Counted from the stretch's first letter, positions 16,899 through 26,688 are shown. The stretch is DNA of 64,000 nt from Thermodesulfovibrionales bacterium (GCA_026415415.1 JAOAHE010000001.1:31522-95521), one strand, 5' to 3'. Numbers and translations: made by a program. Notes: generated from the sequence alone by a model not told the origin.

Positions 16899-16938
16899 GA
16901 AGGCTATGCCTTCTTTTTTTTTTTTCCGCCAAAGGCGG
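16899..16938 (+). terminator. Two tandem hairpins with U-runs, plus-strand direction
   Basis: GAAGGC-tat-GCCTTC (16899-16913) is followed by 12 T, then CCGCC-aaa-GGCGG (16926-16938) is followed by TATTTTTTT. Read on the plus strand both look like short intrinsic terminators. No plus-strand gene lies upstream, so they might limit antisense transcription through the pilin leader, or simply be repeat-derived palindromes. Confidence 0.45.
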
Positions 16939-16981
16939 TATTTTTTTGATGTCCTGTGTCTTAAATCTTGAATTTTAAATT

Positions 16982-17006
16982 TCGAAGGCTGAAGCCTGCA
17001 GCTACC
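16982..17006 (+). repeat. REP-like palindromic repeat, short unit
   Basis: TCGAAGGCTGAAGCCTGCA followed by GCTACC, a diverged copy of the palindrome at 15855 and 17141 without the CT-rich tail. Confidence 0.75.
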
Positions 17007-17038
17007 TGGTAGTTTATTAATTTAGTTTGCGCTATATT

Positions 17039-17063
17039 TCGCAGGTTGAACCCTGCGGCCACC
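17039..17063 (+). repeat. REP-like palindromic repeat, short unit
   Basis: TCGCAGGTTGAACCCTGCGG followed by CCACC. Both arms carry compensating changes relative to the main repeat (CAGGTT with AACCCTG), which suggests selection on the hairpin. Confidence 0.75.
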
Positions 17064-17092
17064 AGTTCCATTTGTTTATTTTGTTTCTTTTT

Positions 17093-17115
17093 GGTAGCCG
17101 CAACCTTTAGGTTGC
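17093..17115 (-). repeat. REP-like palindromic repeat, inverted copy
   Basis: On the minus strand it reads GCAACCTAAAGGTTGC followed by GGCTACC, the same arrangement as the other copies in opposite orientation. With the copy at 17141 it makes the head-to-head pair often seen for REP elements. Confidence 0.7.
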
Positions 17116-17140
17116 CTTCTGTTTCGCATTGCGTTCTCTT

Positions 17141-17204
17141 TCGCAGGCTGAAGCCTGCGGCTACCTTCGCTCCCGCTTTTCCTTACTTCCAAACTTCCGA
17201 ACTA
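17141..17204 (+). repeat. REP-like palindromic repeat, long unit, right of the pilin genes
   Basis: TCGCAGGCTGAAGCCTGCGG followed by CTACC and the CT-rich tail ending TTCCGAACTA. It is a direct repeat of 15855-15919, so the two pilin genes sit between direct copies. A truncated CGGCTACC copy follows at 17211-17218. The stretch 17219-17340 has no recognisable gene. Confidence 0.8.
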
Positions 17205-17345
17205 ATTCTACGGCTACCTTCCCTAATTTCTAAATCCCAAATCCTAATTCCTGCCTTATGCCCACCTCCTCACTTATTAATTCCTTGTTGTTATTTTTAG
17301 AAAAGTTAATTCTCATTGAGATGTTCAAATCTCATTTATTAATTA

Positions 17346-17361
17346 GCATCTTTTATGCCAA
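17346..17361 (-). promoter_or_regulatory. Candidate sigma-54 promoter facing the pilin genes
   Basis: On the minus strand the sequence reads TTGGCATAAAAGATGC. GG and GC are separated by exactly 10 nt, as required for -24/-12 promoters, and TGGCA matches the consensus. The predicted start is near 17334, giving a leader of about 450 nt before pilin gene 2 that contains the REP-like copies. Confidence 0.6.
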
Positions 17362-17434
17362 CTTATTTTTAAACATAAAGCATCTTAAAATTAACATTAA
17401 AGCAAGATACGGTAGAGGATTAAGTATCAAAAAC

Positions 17435-17471
17435 TGACGATTTTTGTCAGTTGAGGTGACAGAATTTGTCA
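17435..17471. promoter_or_regulatory. Two phased TGAC-N7-GTCA palindromes, probable enhancer sites
   Basis: TGAC-N7-GTCA occurs at 17435-17449 and again at 17457-17471. The centres are 22 bp apart, two helical turns, so both face the same side of the DNA. They lie about 75-125 bp upstream of the candidate sigma-54 promoter, the usual position for NtrC-family activators such as PilR. Confidence 0.6.
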
Positions 17472-17744
17472 TATGATATCGGCATTCGGTCAAAGACATA
17501 GTTTTAAATGCTAACTTTCTTTTTAACACTTTAATCTAATCTTTTAAGGCAAGCAACTTAATTTAAATTAGTAGCTAAGTTATATTTAAACCCAACTTCA
17601 ACGCCTTTCTTTGGTGTATTTTGCACGCCTCATCTTTTAGCTTAAGCCTTTTAAAGATAAAAAATATTTACTCCTTTATCTTTAAAATTATGTTATGATT
17701 GTATTATTAATAAAAAACTTTTTTTTCAAAGGAGGTTTTTGAGG

Positions 17745-18485
17745 ATGTATAGGAATTATCTATCGGTAATCTTTTTATTCTTAATTTGTGCTTTTTTAGT
17801 AGGATGCGCTGGGGAAACGAAACAACTTTATATGATGGATTCTACAGGAGCAAAAAGAGAAATTGTTTTCCCCAATGGAACCATATTAGGTGGTGCATCC
17901 AAAGAACAAGCAACTGCTTTAGCCCAAATCTTTGTTGATTCTCATAACATGGCTATGCAAGAGTTTGATGAACTAAAAAAGATGAGTAAAAAGTCCTTAG
18001 CTAACCAAGAAGCAATAATGGCATCTCAGCAGAAAAATCTTGAAACCGCACAAAAAGCTCTCCAAATGATTGAGCAATTATCAAAAAATCAAGGCACTGG
18101 TGAGATAACAATTTTCTTCCCAGTAGGATCAAGTGAGTTGAAAAAAGGCTCCCATGAATTTGAAAGACTTGTAAACTTTACTGACTACTTAGCACGTGAG
18201 AGTAAGGGTAGAAAGGTTTTGCTTATCTCCATAGGTAGTGCTTCAGCATTTGGTGATAAAAAAGTCAATGAAAAACTAAGCAAAAGACGCTCAGAAGTGG
18301 TAATAGATGTGATAGATAAGTATCTTGTAAATATACCCCATCAATTTTTCAAAGTATACGGCACAGGCGATATATATAGCCCAAAAAATGTTACAATGAA
18401 AGAGCACCAGAGATATCAGCATACAAGAGTTATAGCTTTTTATGAAACAGACCAGATACCACCGCTTCCTGAGGAGACTAAATAA
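17745..18485 (+). CDS. OmpA-family outer membrane lipoprotein
   Basis: 246-aa lipoprotein. The signal peptide ends in the lipobox LVGC at residues 18-21. Residues about 60-115 are predicted to be coiled coil (repeated K/Q/E with leucines). The C-terminal about 125 residues resemble an OmpA-like peptidoglycan-binding domain, with VNEKLSKRRSEVVIDVI matching the NxxLSxxRA-type helix. It probably links the outer membrane to peptidoglycan. ATG at 17745 has AAAGGAGG 9 nt upstream; a TTG two codons earlier is less likely. It is a single-gene unit converging on prfA. Confidence 0.82.
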   Translation: MYRNYLSVIFLFLICAFLVGCAGETKQLYMMDSTGAKREIVFPNGTILGGASKEQATALAQIFVDSHNMAMQEFDELKKMSKKSLANQEAIMASQQKNLETAQKALQMIEQLSKNQGTGEITIFFPVGSSELKKGSHEFERLVNFTDYLARESKGRKVLLISIGSASAFGDKKVNEKLSKRRSEVVIDVIDKYLVNIPHQFFKVYGTGDIYSPKNVTMKEHQRYQHTRVIAFYETDQIPPLPEETK

Positions 18486-18541
18486 ATCATTTTAATTGCA
18501 TAGTAGGGCAATGGACTCAATATTTTGAGAAAATTGCCCTT

Positions 18542-19603
18542 TTAAACTTCTTTTAATCTCATCGCTTGATAATGGGCTATTAAAGGGTCTATTATCTCAT
18601 CTAATTCTCCTTCTAAAACCTGTTCAAGTTTATGTAGTGTAAGCCCGATTCTATGATCTGTTACCCTATTTTGTGGATAATTGTATGTTCTTATGCGTTC
18701 GCTTCTGTCTCCAGTGCCTACCTGAGATTTTCTATCAAGAGCTCTCTCCCTTTCCTTTTTTTCTCTCTCAATCTCTAAAACCCTTGATCTTAAGACTTTC
18801 ATAGCCTTTTCTCTATTTTTAATCTGTGATCTTTCATCTTGACATTGAACAACTATACCGGTAGGGATATGAGTTATCCTTACAGCTGAATATGTTGTAT
18901 TAACACTCTGTCCTCCAGCACCAGATGAACAAAAAGTGTCAATTCTTAAATCTTTCTCTTCTATCTTTATATCAATCTCATCTGCTTCTGGTAACACCGC
19001 TACTGTGGCTGCAGAAGTATGAATCCTGCCAGAAGCTTCAGTAATAGGAACTCTTTGTACCCTATGCACGCCACTTTCATACTTGAGTCTGCTGTAAGCT
19101 TTTGCACCAGTTATATTTGCTATTATCTCCTTGAAACCACCAAGTCCTGTGGGGTGGGAGTCTATAACCTCAATTTTCCACTTTTTTGACTCAGCATACT
19201 TACTGTACATCCTAAAGAGTGCTGCAGCAAACAATGCAGCCTCCTCCCCACCTGTACCAGCCCTAATCTCAAGAATGACATTTTTATCATCTCGCGGATC
19301 CTTAGGTAAAAGCATAAGTTTTAATTCATTCTCTATGATAGGCTTATTTTTTTTAAGTGTAGCAAGTTCTTCTTCTGCCAATTCCTTGAGATCTCCATTT
19401 GAGTCTTTAATTAATTCCTCTGCTTCCTCAATCTCGGTAAGCAGCTTTTTATAGTCTTGGATTCTATTGTAGATAGGTTCTAAATCGGCTTGTTCTTTTG
19501 AGTATCTATTAAACTCAGAGGCGTTTGCAAGCACCTCTGGTTTAGCAAGAGCAGAGGTAATCTCTTCATACTTACTTTCTATTATTAATAATTTATCAAG
19601 CAT
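18542..19603 (-). CDS. prfA: Peptide chain release factor 1
   Basis: Class I release factor recognising UAA and UAG. The tripeptide anticodon P-x-T is PIT (residues about 186-188) in [15 protein letters not shown], which separates it from RF2. The GGQ peptidyl-hydrolysis motif lies at about 230-232 in [10 protein letters not shown]. About 353 aa from ATG at 19603, which has GAGG 9 nt upstream; a GTG five codons earlier is possible. The start overlaps the DUF1385 stop by 8 bp. The methyltransferase gene prmC, often next, is not here; the adjacent gene is a convergent lipoprotein. Confidence 0.96.
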   Translation of the reverse strand: MLDKLLIIESKYEEITSALAKPEVLANASEFNRYSKEQADLEPIYNRIQDYKKLLTEIEEAEELIKDSNGDLKELAEEELATLKKNKPIIENELKLMLLPKDPRDDKNVILEIRAGTGGEEAALFAAALFRMYSKYAESKKWKIEVIDSHPTGLGGFKEIIANITGAKAYSRLKYESGVHRVQRVPITEASGRIHTSAATVAVLPEADEIDIKIEEKDLRIDTFCSSGAGGQSVNTTYSAVRITHIPTGIVVQCQDERSQIKNREKAMKVLRSRVLEIEREKKERERALDRKSQVGTGDRSERIRTYNYPQNRVTDHRIGLTLHKLEQVLEGELDEIIDPLIAHYQAMRLKEV

Positions 19604-20492
19604 TTCTTGTAGCCTCACTGTCTTGTTTTTCTAAACTAAGTACTTCCTGTAATGCAGCAATAGCTACTTCAATCTGTAATTCATCAGGTTCTCTCACTGT
19701 CAATCGCTGCAAAAGCAAGCCAGGATATGAAATAAAACGCAAAATTCCCTCATTTGCCAGTTTTGCAGAGAATCGCAATATCTCATAAGATATGCCTGCT
19801 ATGACTGGTATTAAAATAATCCTTGAAAGAAATTTTTCTAAAAATGTCCACTCTTGTGGAATAAGAACAAAAATAAAGATGCTGGTCATCATAACAATCA
19901 AAAGAAAGCTGGTTCCGCACCTTGGATGATAAGGTTTATGCTTTTTAGCATTTTGAATGTTTACTTCTTCACCTGCCTCATAAGCATAGATGACTTTATG
20001 CTCTGCACCATGATACTGGTAAATCCTCCTCATCTCACCCCATAATCCTATTGCAACAACATATAGCAAAAAAACTGTTACTCTCAATGTGCCATCAATA
20101 AGATTAAAAACAATATTATTATTTGCTACTGCTGAGTATGCATCACCCAGTAAGGTTGTAATATAAAGAGGAACAAACTTAAATAACCCTATCGCTACGA
20201 AGAATGCTATAGCAATTGATAAAGCAATGCTCCAAAGACTTAAGGGTTTTTCATCTTTCCCTTCATAGGCCACCGAACCTGAATACTCTATCGCTTTAAT
20301 GCCGATGACAAGAGCACTAAAAAGGGCAAAAACCCCTCTAATGAATGGTAGCTTAAAAAAAACGCTTGGCTTCTTAGTCTTAGTAGTCTTAAGACTAATC
20401 TCACCTTTTGAGTTTCTGACTGCGACAGTCCACCCAAAAGGGGACTTCATCATTACACCTTCAATTACTGCTTGACCACCAATGTTTTTCAT
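19596..20492 (-). CDS. DUF1385 membrane protein (YqhQ-like)
   Basis: 298-aa membrane protein of the DUF1385 family. It contains the conserved [11 protein letters not shown] at the N-terminus and [20 protein letters not shown] (residues about 154-173), followed by [10 protein letters not shown]. Four or so hydrophobic segments are present. The biochemical function is unknown; the family commonly lies next to rpmE and prfA, as it does here, suggesting a link with translation or ribosome hibernation genes only by proximity. The start lacks a clear ribosome site. Confidence 0.9.
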   Translation of the reverse strand: MKNIGGQAVIEGVMMKSPFGWTVAVRNSKGEISLKTTKTKKPSVFFKLPFIRGVFALFSALVIGIKAIEYSGSVAYEGKDEKPLSLWSIALSIAIAFFVAIGLFKFVPLYITTLLGDAYSAVANNNIVFNLIDGTLRVTVFLLYVVAIGLWGEMRRIYQYHGAEHKVIYAYEAGEEVNIQNAKKHKPYHPRCGTSFLLIVMMTSIFIFVLIPQEWTFLEKFLSRIILIPVIAGISYEILRFSAKLANEGILRFISYPGLLLQRLTVREPDELQIEVAIAALQEVLSLEKQDSEATRNA

Positions 20493-20590
20493 TTTAGTTC
20501 TGTTACTGTAAAAAAATTATAAATAAACAATAAAAAAGGATTAGAAAACAAATTAAAGCAATCTAATCCTCTTTCAGATCTTAAGAGAAG

Positions 20591-20791
20591 TTATTTTTTT
20601 GCGTATTTTTTCTTAAATCTTTCAACCCTACCTTCTGTATCTATTATCTTCTGCTTACCAGTAAAGTAAGGATGGCACTTAGAACATATGTCTACTCTTA
20701 TACTCTTACGAGTGGAACCAGTCTCAAAAGTCTCGCCGCATGCACAAGTGACTGTTACCTTGTGGTATTCAGGATGAATTTTTTCTTTCAA
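20591..20791 (-). CDS. rpmE: 50S ribosomal protein L31
   Basis: 66-aa ribosomal protein. It is the zinc-binding (C+) type: CACGE near residues 16-20 and CSKC at about 37-40 supply the four cysteines. The internal [17 protein letters not shown] segment is typical. The gene begins a minus-strand unit with DUF1385 and prfA. A perfect 11-bp inverted repeat lies in its leader. Confidence 0.97.
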   Translation of the reverse strand: MKEKIHPEYHKVTVTCACGETFETGSTRKSIRVDICSKCHPYFTGKQKIIDTEGRVERFKKKYAKK

Positions 20792-20964
20792 CTCTCAGAC
20801 CTCCAAAAAAGCATTTATTAATTTTAAAAAAAAACCTTATCTTTTAGCAAGAATCTTTCTTAATACTTAACGCTAAGAAAAAAAAGGACACTATATAAAA
20901 ATCTTAAAAAGTTTTAAATACAATCTATACACCTTATAATGACCCCCCTCAAGATGAAGGTTTG

Positions 20965-20998
20965 TAAGAGGCTTAATTATTCTACTGTAAGCCTCTTA
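20965..20998 (-). promoter_or_regulatory. Hairpin in the rpmE leader
   Basis: TAAGAGGCTTA and TAAGCCTCTTA form a perfect 11-bp stem with a 12-nt loop, about 175 nt upstream of rpmE and after the hppA terminator. It could be an attenuator or a protein-binding leader structure for ribosomal control; no U-run follows. Confidence 0.4.
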
Positions 20999-21031
20999 AG
21001 CAAATTATTTTTGCAAGTTTCAATAACATTA

Positions 21032-21072
21032 AAAAGCTGGCAGGGGTTAATATACACCTTCTGCCAGCTTTT
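21032..21072 (-). terminator. Intrinsic terminator of hppA
   Basis: AAAAGCTGGCAG and CTGCCAGCTTTT form a perfect 12-bp stem with a 17-nt loop. It lies 8 bp after the hppA stop and is followed on the minus strand by a U-run. Confidence 0.85.
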
Positions 21073-21079
21073 TTTAGTA

Positions 21080-23125
21080 CTACTTCAGTAATGGAACTAT
21101 CAGAAGTGCAACAATATTGACAACCTTAATCATCGGGTTAATAGCAGGTCCAGCCGTGTCTTTGTATGGGTCACCTACTGTATCACCTGTGACCGCTGCC
21201 TTATGGGCATCAGATTTTTTGCCACCAAAGGCACCATCTTCTATGTACTTCTTAGCATTATCCCAAGCTCCACCACCACTTGTCATTGATATAGCAAGGA
21301 ATAAACCTGTGATAATACTACCAATGAGCATTCCACCAAGTGCTTCTTTACCAAGAATAAAACCAACTAACAACGGAGCTACTACTGTTATGAGCGATGG
21401 GACCATCATCTGTCTAATAGCACCTTTTGTAACTATATCAACACAAGTTCCATACTCGGGTTTTGCTTTATATTCCATAATACCAGGGATTTCTCTGAAC
21501 TGTCTTCTAACCTCTTCAACAACTCCACCAGCTGCGTACCCAACAGCTTCCATGAGGAGAGCTGCAAAGTAGTAAGGCAGCAGACCACCTATAAACAAGC
21601 CAACGAGAACCATAGGATTTGAAAGGTCAAAGGCTAATTGCCCAGGGAATGACCTTGAATACTCAGCAAACAAAACAAGAGCAGCCAATCCTGCTGAACC
21701 TATTGCATAACCTTTTGTAACTGCTTTTGTTGTGTTTCCGACAGCATCAAGTGGGTCAGTGATGTTTCTTACTTCTGGAGGAAGTTCAGCCATTTCAGCG
21801 ATACCACCGGCATTGTCAGTAATAGGACCATAGGAGTCTATAGCAACAACAATTCCTGTCATAGATAGCATCGCAACAGCTGAAAGAGCAATAGCAAAAA
21901 GACCATTTGCAGGATCTCCACTAAAACCTCCACCTAATGCGTATGCCCAGAGAATAGCACCTGATATACAAAGAACTGGTAGTCCAGTTGATTTCATACT
22001 TACTGCTAAACCAGCGATAATGTTTGTAGCATGTCCTGTCTGGCTTGATGCAGCGATATGCTTAACTGGATGAAAGCTTTTAGAGGTAAAGTATTCAGTA
22101 ATCATAACTATGAGAGCTGTAAGCAATAAACCAATCAGAGCTGTTGTGAAGACTGCACCTGCTGAAAACTTCTGCTCAACTCCCGGTAACCCCAAGAACC
22201 ATTGAGATGCAAAGAAAAATGCGATCGCAGCTAATATTCCTGAAACAGCCAATGCTTTGTAAAGAGCTCCCATTATATACTGTTTTGCTCCAAGTTTTAC
22301 AAAGAAAGTACCAATAACCGATGCTATTATTGAGATACCACCTATTAGTAATGGGAATTCTACCCAAAGACTCTGTGCACCAAAAACAGTCTTAGCAAGA
22401 AGCATTGCAGCAACAACCGTGACTGTATAAGTCTCATAAAGGTCAGCAGCCATACCAGCACAGTCACCTACGTTATCGCCAACATTGTCTGCAATAACTG
22501 CTGGGTTTCTTGGGTCATCTTCAGGTATTCCTGCCTCAACCTTACCAACAAGGTCAGCTCCGACGTCTGCAGCTTTTGTATAGATACCACCTGCAATACG
22601 AGCAAAAACACTCATCAATGAACAACCAAAACCTAATCCAACTAAGGCATGGAAGGCATCATCAATGTTACCTGCAGCGGTCTTAACTACTGCATAATAA
22701 ATAACAATACCAAGCAGACCAAGCCCGACTACCATCATTCCCGTGACAGCTCCACCTTTAAAAGATAAGGTAAGAGCTGCTTGCAAACCCTTTCTTGCAG
22801 CCTGAGCTGTTCTTACGTTTGCTCTAACACAAACCATCATGCCTAAGTAACCAGCAGCTGCTGAACCAACTGTTCCAATCAAGAAGCCTATAGCTGTCCA
22901 GATGCCTAAGAAAATAGCCAGCAAAGCAAATAAAATCACCGCAACTATTGCAACTGTCTTATACTCACGAGCAAGAAATGCTTCTGCACCTTCTCTAACT
23001 GCATCTGAAATTGCCCGCATTCTTTCCGTTCCAGCATCTTGCTTCATGACCCATGAAGCCGTGGTAAGTGCATACAAAACTCCTATCGCCCCAGCGATAA
23101 GAGCGAAGAGTAAGATAATACTCAT
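21080..23125 (-). CDS. hppA: Membrane-bound proton-pumping pyrophosphatase, K+-independent type
   Basis: 681-aa protein with about 16 transmembrane helices that hydrolyses pyrophosphate and pumps protons. The catalytic motif [11 protein letters not shown] is at residues 187-197. The [10 protein letters not shown] segment carries lysine at 467 and threonine at 470; lysine at this site marks the K+-independent proton-pumping class. It lies beside sat, apr and qmo genes, so it removes the pyrophosphate released during sulfate activation and conserves part of that energy. Its leader contains an extra strong ribosome-binding sequence about 100 nt upstream of the start. The real start is ATG 23125 with AAGGAGGAGA. 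Confidence 0.97.
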   Translation of the reverse strand: MSIILLFALIAGAIGVLYALTTASWVMKQDAGTERMRAISDAVREGAEAFLAREYKTVAIVAVILFALLAIFLGIWTAIGFLIGTVGSAAAGYLGMMVCVRANVRTAQAARKGLQAALTLSFKGGAVTGMMVVGLGLLGIVIYYAVVKTAAGNIDDAFHALVGLGFGCSLMSVFARIAGGIYTKAADVGADLVGKVEAGIPEDDPRNPAVIADNVGDNVGDCAGMAADLYETYTVTVVAAMLLAKTVFGAQSLWVEFPLLIGGISIIASVIGTFFVKLGAKQYIMGALYKALAVSGILAAIAFFFASQWFLGLPGVEQKFSAGAVFTTALIGLLLTALIVMITEYFTSKSFHPVKHIAASSQTGHATNIIAGLAVSMKSTGLPVLCISGAILWAYALGGGFSGDPANGLFAIALSAVAMLSMTGIVVAIDSYGPITDNAGGIAEMAELPPEVRNITDPLDAVGNTTKAVTKGYAIGSAGLAALVLFAEYSRSFPGQLAFDLSNPMVLVGLFIGGLLPYYFAALLMEAVGYAAGGVVEEVRRQFREIPGIMEYKAKPEYGTCVDIVTKGAIRQMMVPSLITVVAPLLVGFILGKEALGGMLIGSIITGLFLAISMTSGGGAWDNAKKYIEDGAFGGKKSDAHKAAVTGDTVGDPYKDTAGPAINPMIKVVNIVALLIVPLLK

Positions 23126-23225
23126 TTGACTGTCTCCTCCTTCTTTTTTTGATTTTAATTAGGCAGACTTACAAATAATCCAAAATCCCATCAAGTACTA
23201 TACTTTAAGTTTTGGATAACTAACT

Positions 23226-23237
23226 CCCACCTCCTTT
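23226..23237 (-). promoter_or_regulatory. Unoccupied strong Shine-Dalgarno (STAB-SD-like) in the hppA leader
   Basis: AAAGGAGGTGGG on the minus strand lies about 100 nt upstream of hppA, which has its own GGAGGAG site. The only start at it is an overlapping GTG opening 10 codons. It resembles the element ahead of aprB and the one at 4232. Confidence 0.45.
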
Positions 23238-23387
23238 GAGGAAAGATATAAAAATAAATTTTACTGGTAAAAAAAGATATCATCAGATATGACTCTTATC
23301 TAACACTTCCCATAGCCTTAGATATATGCATATCGTCACTATACCTTTTTTATTGTAAATAAAATGTTTTTTTATCAATCATATAAT

Positions 23388-24521
23388 TTAGATTGACTTA
23401 TCACGCCCCACATGTTTAGCAAAAACCAAAGCAGTTGTTCTATATACCATATGTGCCATTTTTGAGAAAGGTGCGTAGGCGAATAAGGCAAATATAAAAA
23501 CAAGATGAGCAAAATACATAGGATAAGCAATAAAAGCAATATCAAGGAGTCTGAATATCTGAGCGAACATTCCAGTAGCACCAACACCGTAGACTATGAC
23601 TATAAAAAGCCAGTCAAAATAGCTTCCTATACCAGCTTTATCTTTATTTTTTATCCTGTTAGAGACTATCATGGTAATTCCAACTAACAGGGCTATGCCA
23701 CTGATATTGCCAATTATCTTTATAATATTAGTTTGAGGATATGGGGATTCCCATTTTAGAAGATAAAGGTAGAAAACAGCAATTGAGGTGGTAATAGCTA
23801 ACCCTATAAAAGAATAAAAAACAAGCAAATGAGCTATCTTTCTATCAGCTGTGACGTTGCACTTACTAAATTTTTTATGACTTAATATCTCAATTATTGT
23901 ATCTGTAATTGATTTGTTAATATCAGCATCGGTAGGCTTGCCATAGTTTTTAGCCATATCAGCCCAATAACTTTTTATACTTGCTACAAAGGATAACACA
24001 ACTAAAGCTGCTAAAGGAATAAAGAGAAAGTCAATATAAGGTATAGGAGGCATAAACTTTGAGAAAGATATAATACCTCCCTCTCCTCTTGGAATACCTG
24101 TTGTGAAGTGCCCCTGTATCATCATGAAAACTAAAAATATAACAATCGGAATTGCAAATAGGAGAATAGCACTTTTTGGTTCATTAACCATGCTTGCTAA
24201 GAAAGAAGGCTTAGAGTAATTTTTTATTGCCATCTTTCTTATTGCACCAAGCACTTCTCCTGGTTTAGCACCTCTGGGACAATAGGCGGTGCAGTCACTG
24301 CACTGATGGCAAAGCCATATATCAGGATTACTTATTAACTTATCTCTCATACCCCACTGAGCATAAAGCATCTCTTTTCGAGGGAAAGGAGAGTTATCAG
24401 GGGTCATGCCACAGACAACAGTACAAGTTGAACATTGATAGCACTTTTTCAAGGATTCCCCGCCTGAGGATATTACTTCTTTAACAAAATTTAAGTCTGG
24501 TTTAACAATCTCTTCTGACAT
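23388..24521 (-). CDS. qmoC: Quinone-interacting membrane-bound oxidoreductase subunit QmoC
   Basis: 377-aa subunit that links the menaquinone pool to APS reductase. The N-terminus is an HdrC-like domain with two [4Fe-4S] motifs: C27-C30-C33-C37 and C71-C74-C77-C81. The rest is an HdrE/NarI-like membrane domain with about six helices and histidines suited to heme b. Start ATG 24521 is chosen because AGGAGG lies 8 nt upstream; a TTG three codons earlier is unlikely. It follows qmoB by 25 bp. Essential in sulfate reducers such as Desulfovibrio for electron delivery to ApsAB. Confidence 0.95.
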   Translation of the reverse strand: MSEEIVKPDLNFVKEVISSGGESLKKCYQCSTCTVVCGMTPDNSPFPRKEMLYAQWGMRDKLISNPDIWLCHQCSDCTAYCPRGAKPGEVLGAIRKMAIKNYSKPSFLASMVNEPKSAILLFAIPIVIFLVFMMIQGHFTTGIPRGEGGIISFSKFMPPIPYIDFLFIPLAALVVLSFVASIKSYWADMAKNYGKPTDADINKSITDTIIEILSHKKFSKCNVTADRKIAHLLVFYSFIGLAITTSIAVFYLYLLKWESPYPQTNIIKIIGNISGIALLVGITMIVSNRIKNKDKAGIGSYFDWLFIVIVYGVGATGMFAQIFRLLDIAFIAYPMYFAHLVFIFALFAYAPFSKMAHMVYRTTALVFAKHVGRDKSI

Positions 24522-24546
24522 TAAAAACACCTCCTCCTAAAAGCCT

Positions 24547-26688
24547 TTATCCTCTGTATGGATTAGGTCCAATCTCTTTTACTCTTTCAACGAAATCTTC
24601 TATTAAAGAAGGCAGTTTTTCATATTCATCAATCGCTAACTGCATCATCTGAACTCTATCTGCCTCAAGCATGAGCCTATCTAATGTCTCCTGCACTTTA
24701 CCAAGTCTGTAATTTGCTAACTCACTACCTTTTGCGAAGTGGCATTGATAGTTATCACCATACTTACAGCCTAAAAGTAACATCCCATCAATTCCCCTTG
24801 AAAAAGCATCAGCTACCCAGACAAGATTTGTTGAACCAAGACACCTTACTTGAATGAATCGTACAGCTGAATTTAATTTAACTTTTGTATTTGCAATAGT
24901 ATCTATAGCAGGATAAGCATCATTTTCACAGGCAAGAACTATAATTCTTGGTTCTTCTTCATCAGATGGGACAGAAACATTCTTCATCATCGTCCCGATC
25001 ATATCAACATTAAAGTCTTTAAAAGATACTATTCTTTCAGGACATGCCCCCATACAGGTTCCACACCTTCTGCATCGGCCAACTTTATAAAAAGGTGTAC
25101 CTTTTTCATCTTCATCAATTGCACCAAAAGGACATTCCTCTGTGCATCTTTTGCAAGCTGTGCACTTAGTCATCATGGGATCAGGATAAGTTAAATCCCA
25201 TGCTCTCGGATGGACTGCCATTCCTTTTGCTATATGTTCAACACATTGAATAGCCTTTAACGCTGCACCCCTTGCATCCTCTTGAGCTTCAGTGCTATTC
25301 ATTGGTTGTCTTACAGCTCCAGCTGCATAGATACCTGTTCGCCTTGTTTCATACTGGAAACATATAAAATTAGAATCAGCAAAACCATTATAAAGATCAA
25401 GGTCAGGTAGCCCAGGTCCTTGACGATAAGTAAGATTTAAAACAGGATCTATCGCTGTCTCAGGCACTATTCCTGTAGCTAAAACTATTAGATCAGCTTC
25501 TACTTTAGCCTTCTTTCCAAAAAGGGAGTCTTCCATTTCAATAAACAAATTTCCATTACCAGCATCAGTAACACTTATAACATCACCTTTCGTAAGCATT
25601 ATACCTGCATCATTTTGAGCCTCTTTGTAATAGTATTCAAGAGTTCCAGGTGTCCTTAAGTCCTTATACAAAATCATTGCTACGGCATTTGGGTTTTGCC
25701 TGACATATTTAGCTTGTTTTAAAGAGGTAGCACAACACATAGCAGAGCAATACTGTAAATGATTAGGGTCCCTTTGCCCTGCACATTGAATGAAAGCCAC
25801 CTTAGTAGCTTCTCTTCCATCTGATGGTCTAACTATGCTACCTTTTTTTGCAATTTCCTCAAACTCAATATTTGTAACCACATCTTGAAACTTTCCGTAA
25901 CCCAGATGTTGAAGTTTAGAAGCATCATAGGGTCTCCAACCTGCTGCAAGAACAATTGCACCGATCTTGACTGTTTCTGTATTACCATTGCTTGTAATAG
26001 TTACATCAAAGGCTCCCGGCATACCTTCAGTCTTTTCCACTTTTGCTGATTTATAAACTTTTATATGAGGATTACTTTCAACCTCTTTTATGATTTTATC
26101 TACCTCTGTATCAACAATTAAAGGTTCTTGATATTTATTGGAAACAGGAATTTTCTTATATAGTTTGTTTAGAAAACCACCAAGTCTATCTTCTTTTTCA
26201 ACAAGAAATACATTATATCCTGCATTAGCAATCTCAATAGCAGCGGTCATCCCGGTAATACCACCACCAATAACAAGAATGTCTTTTGTTGTCTCAAATA
26301 AAAATGGTTCAGGCATAAAAGCTTTTTGAGCTTTTATAACACCCATACGGATGTAATCATCTGCTGCAAGTTGAGCCTCTTCACTATTTGGCTCATTGAT
26401 CCATACAGCAAGCTCTCTAAGAGGTACTCTTTCTACTAAACAACCAGGAAATTTAAACTCTTCATATTTCACCCTCGGAGAGCATGCCGCTATAATGATT
26501 GTATTTATCCCCTCGTTAGTTATATCAGCTTTGATTAAATCTACGCCTTCTTTGGCGCAGAGAGCAAAATGTGATTTAACAATTGGTATTTTTAAAGCAT
26601 TCTTACTCTTCGTGGCTACCTTCTCTACATTTATTGACTCACCAATTGAACAGCCTGTGCATATATAAAGACCATACTTTTTATCCAT
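24547..26688 (-). CDS. qmoB: Quinone-interacting membrane-bound oxidoreductase subunit QmoB
   Basis: 713-aa cytoplasmic flavoprotein similar to HdrA. It begins with YICTGCSIG, followed by an FAD Rossmann motif (VIGGGITGMTAAIE). Two ferredoxin motifs are CTACKRCTEECP and CRRCGTCMGACP, near residues 510-560. The C-terminal about 120 residues resemble MvhD (VRCLGSTN, LLLGCKYGDNYQC), which receives electrons in heterodisulfide reductase complexes. ATG 26688 has GGGGAGG 9 nt upstream and overlaps the qmoA stop by 8 bp. Part of the Qmo complex between menaquinol and APS reductase. Confidence 0.95.
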   Translation of the reverse strand: MDKKYGLYICTGCSIGESINVEKVATKSKNALKIPIVKSHFALCAKEGVDLIKADITNEGINTIIIAACSPRVKYEEFKFPGCLVERVPLRELAVWINEPNSEEAQLAADDYIRMGVIKAQKAFMPEPFLFETTKDILVIGGGITGMTAAIEIANAGYNVFLVEKEDRLGGFLNKLYKKIPVSNKYQEPLIVDTEVDKIIKEVESNPHIKVYKSAKVEKTEGMPGAFDVTITSNGNTETVKIGAIVLAAGWRPYDASKLQHLGYGKFQDVVTNIEFEEIAKKGSIVRPSDGREATKVAFIQCAGQRDPNHLQYCSAMCCATSLKQAKYVRQNPNAVAMILYKDLRTPGTLEYYYKEAQNDAGIMLTKGDVISVTDAGNGNLFIEMEDSLFGKKAKVEADLIVLATGIVPETAIDPVLNLTYRQGPGLPDLDLYNGFADSNFICFQYETRRTGIYAAGAVRQPMNSTEAQEDARGAALKAIQCVEHIAKGMAVHPRAWDLTYPDPMMTKCTACKRCTEECPFGAIDEDEKGTPFYKVGRCRRCGTCMGACPERIVSFKDFNVDMIGTMMKNVSVPSDEEEPRIIVLACENDAYPAIDTIANTKVKLNSAVRFIQVRCLGSTNLVWVADAFSRGIDGMLLLGCKYGDNYQCHFAKGSELANYRLGKVQETLDRLMLEADRVQMMQLAIDEYEKLPSLIEDFVERVKEIGPNPYRG

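Noticed and set aside
17046..17300. 84-codon plus-strand frame in the pilin upstream region
   Set aside because: It is built from the REP-like palindromes and CT-rich repeat tails and has no ribosome site.
17608..17625. Sigma-54-like sequence TTGGTGTATTTTGCAC upstream of the OmpA lipoprotein
   Set aside because: GG and GC are 8 rather than 10 nt apart, so the spacing does not fit a -24/-12 promoter.
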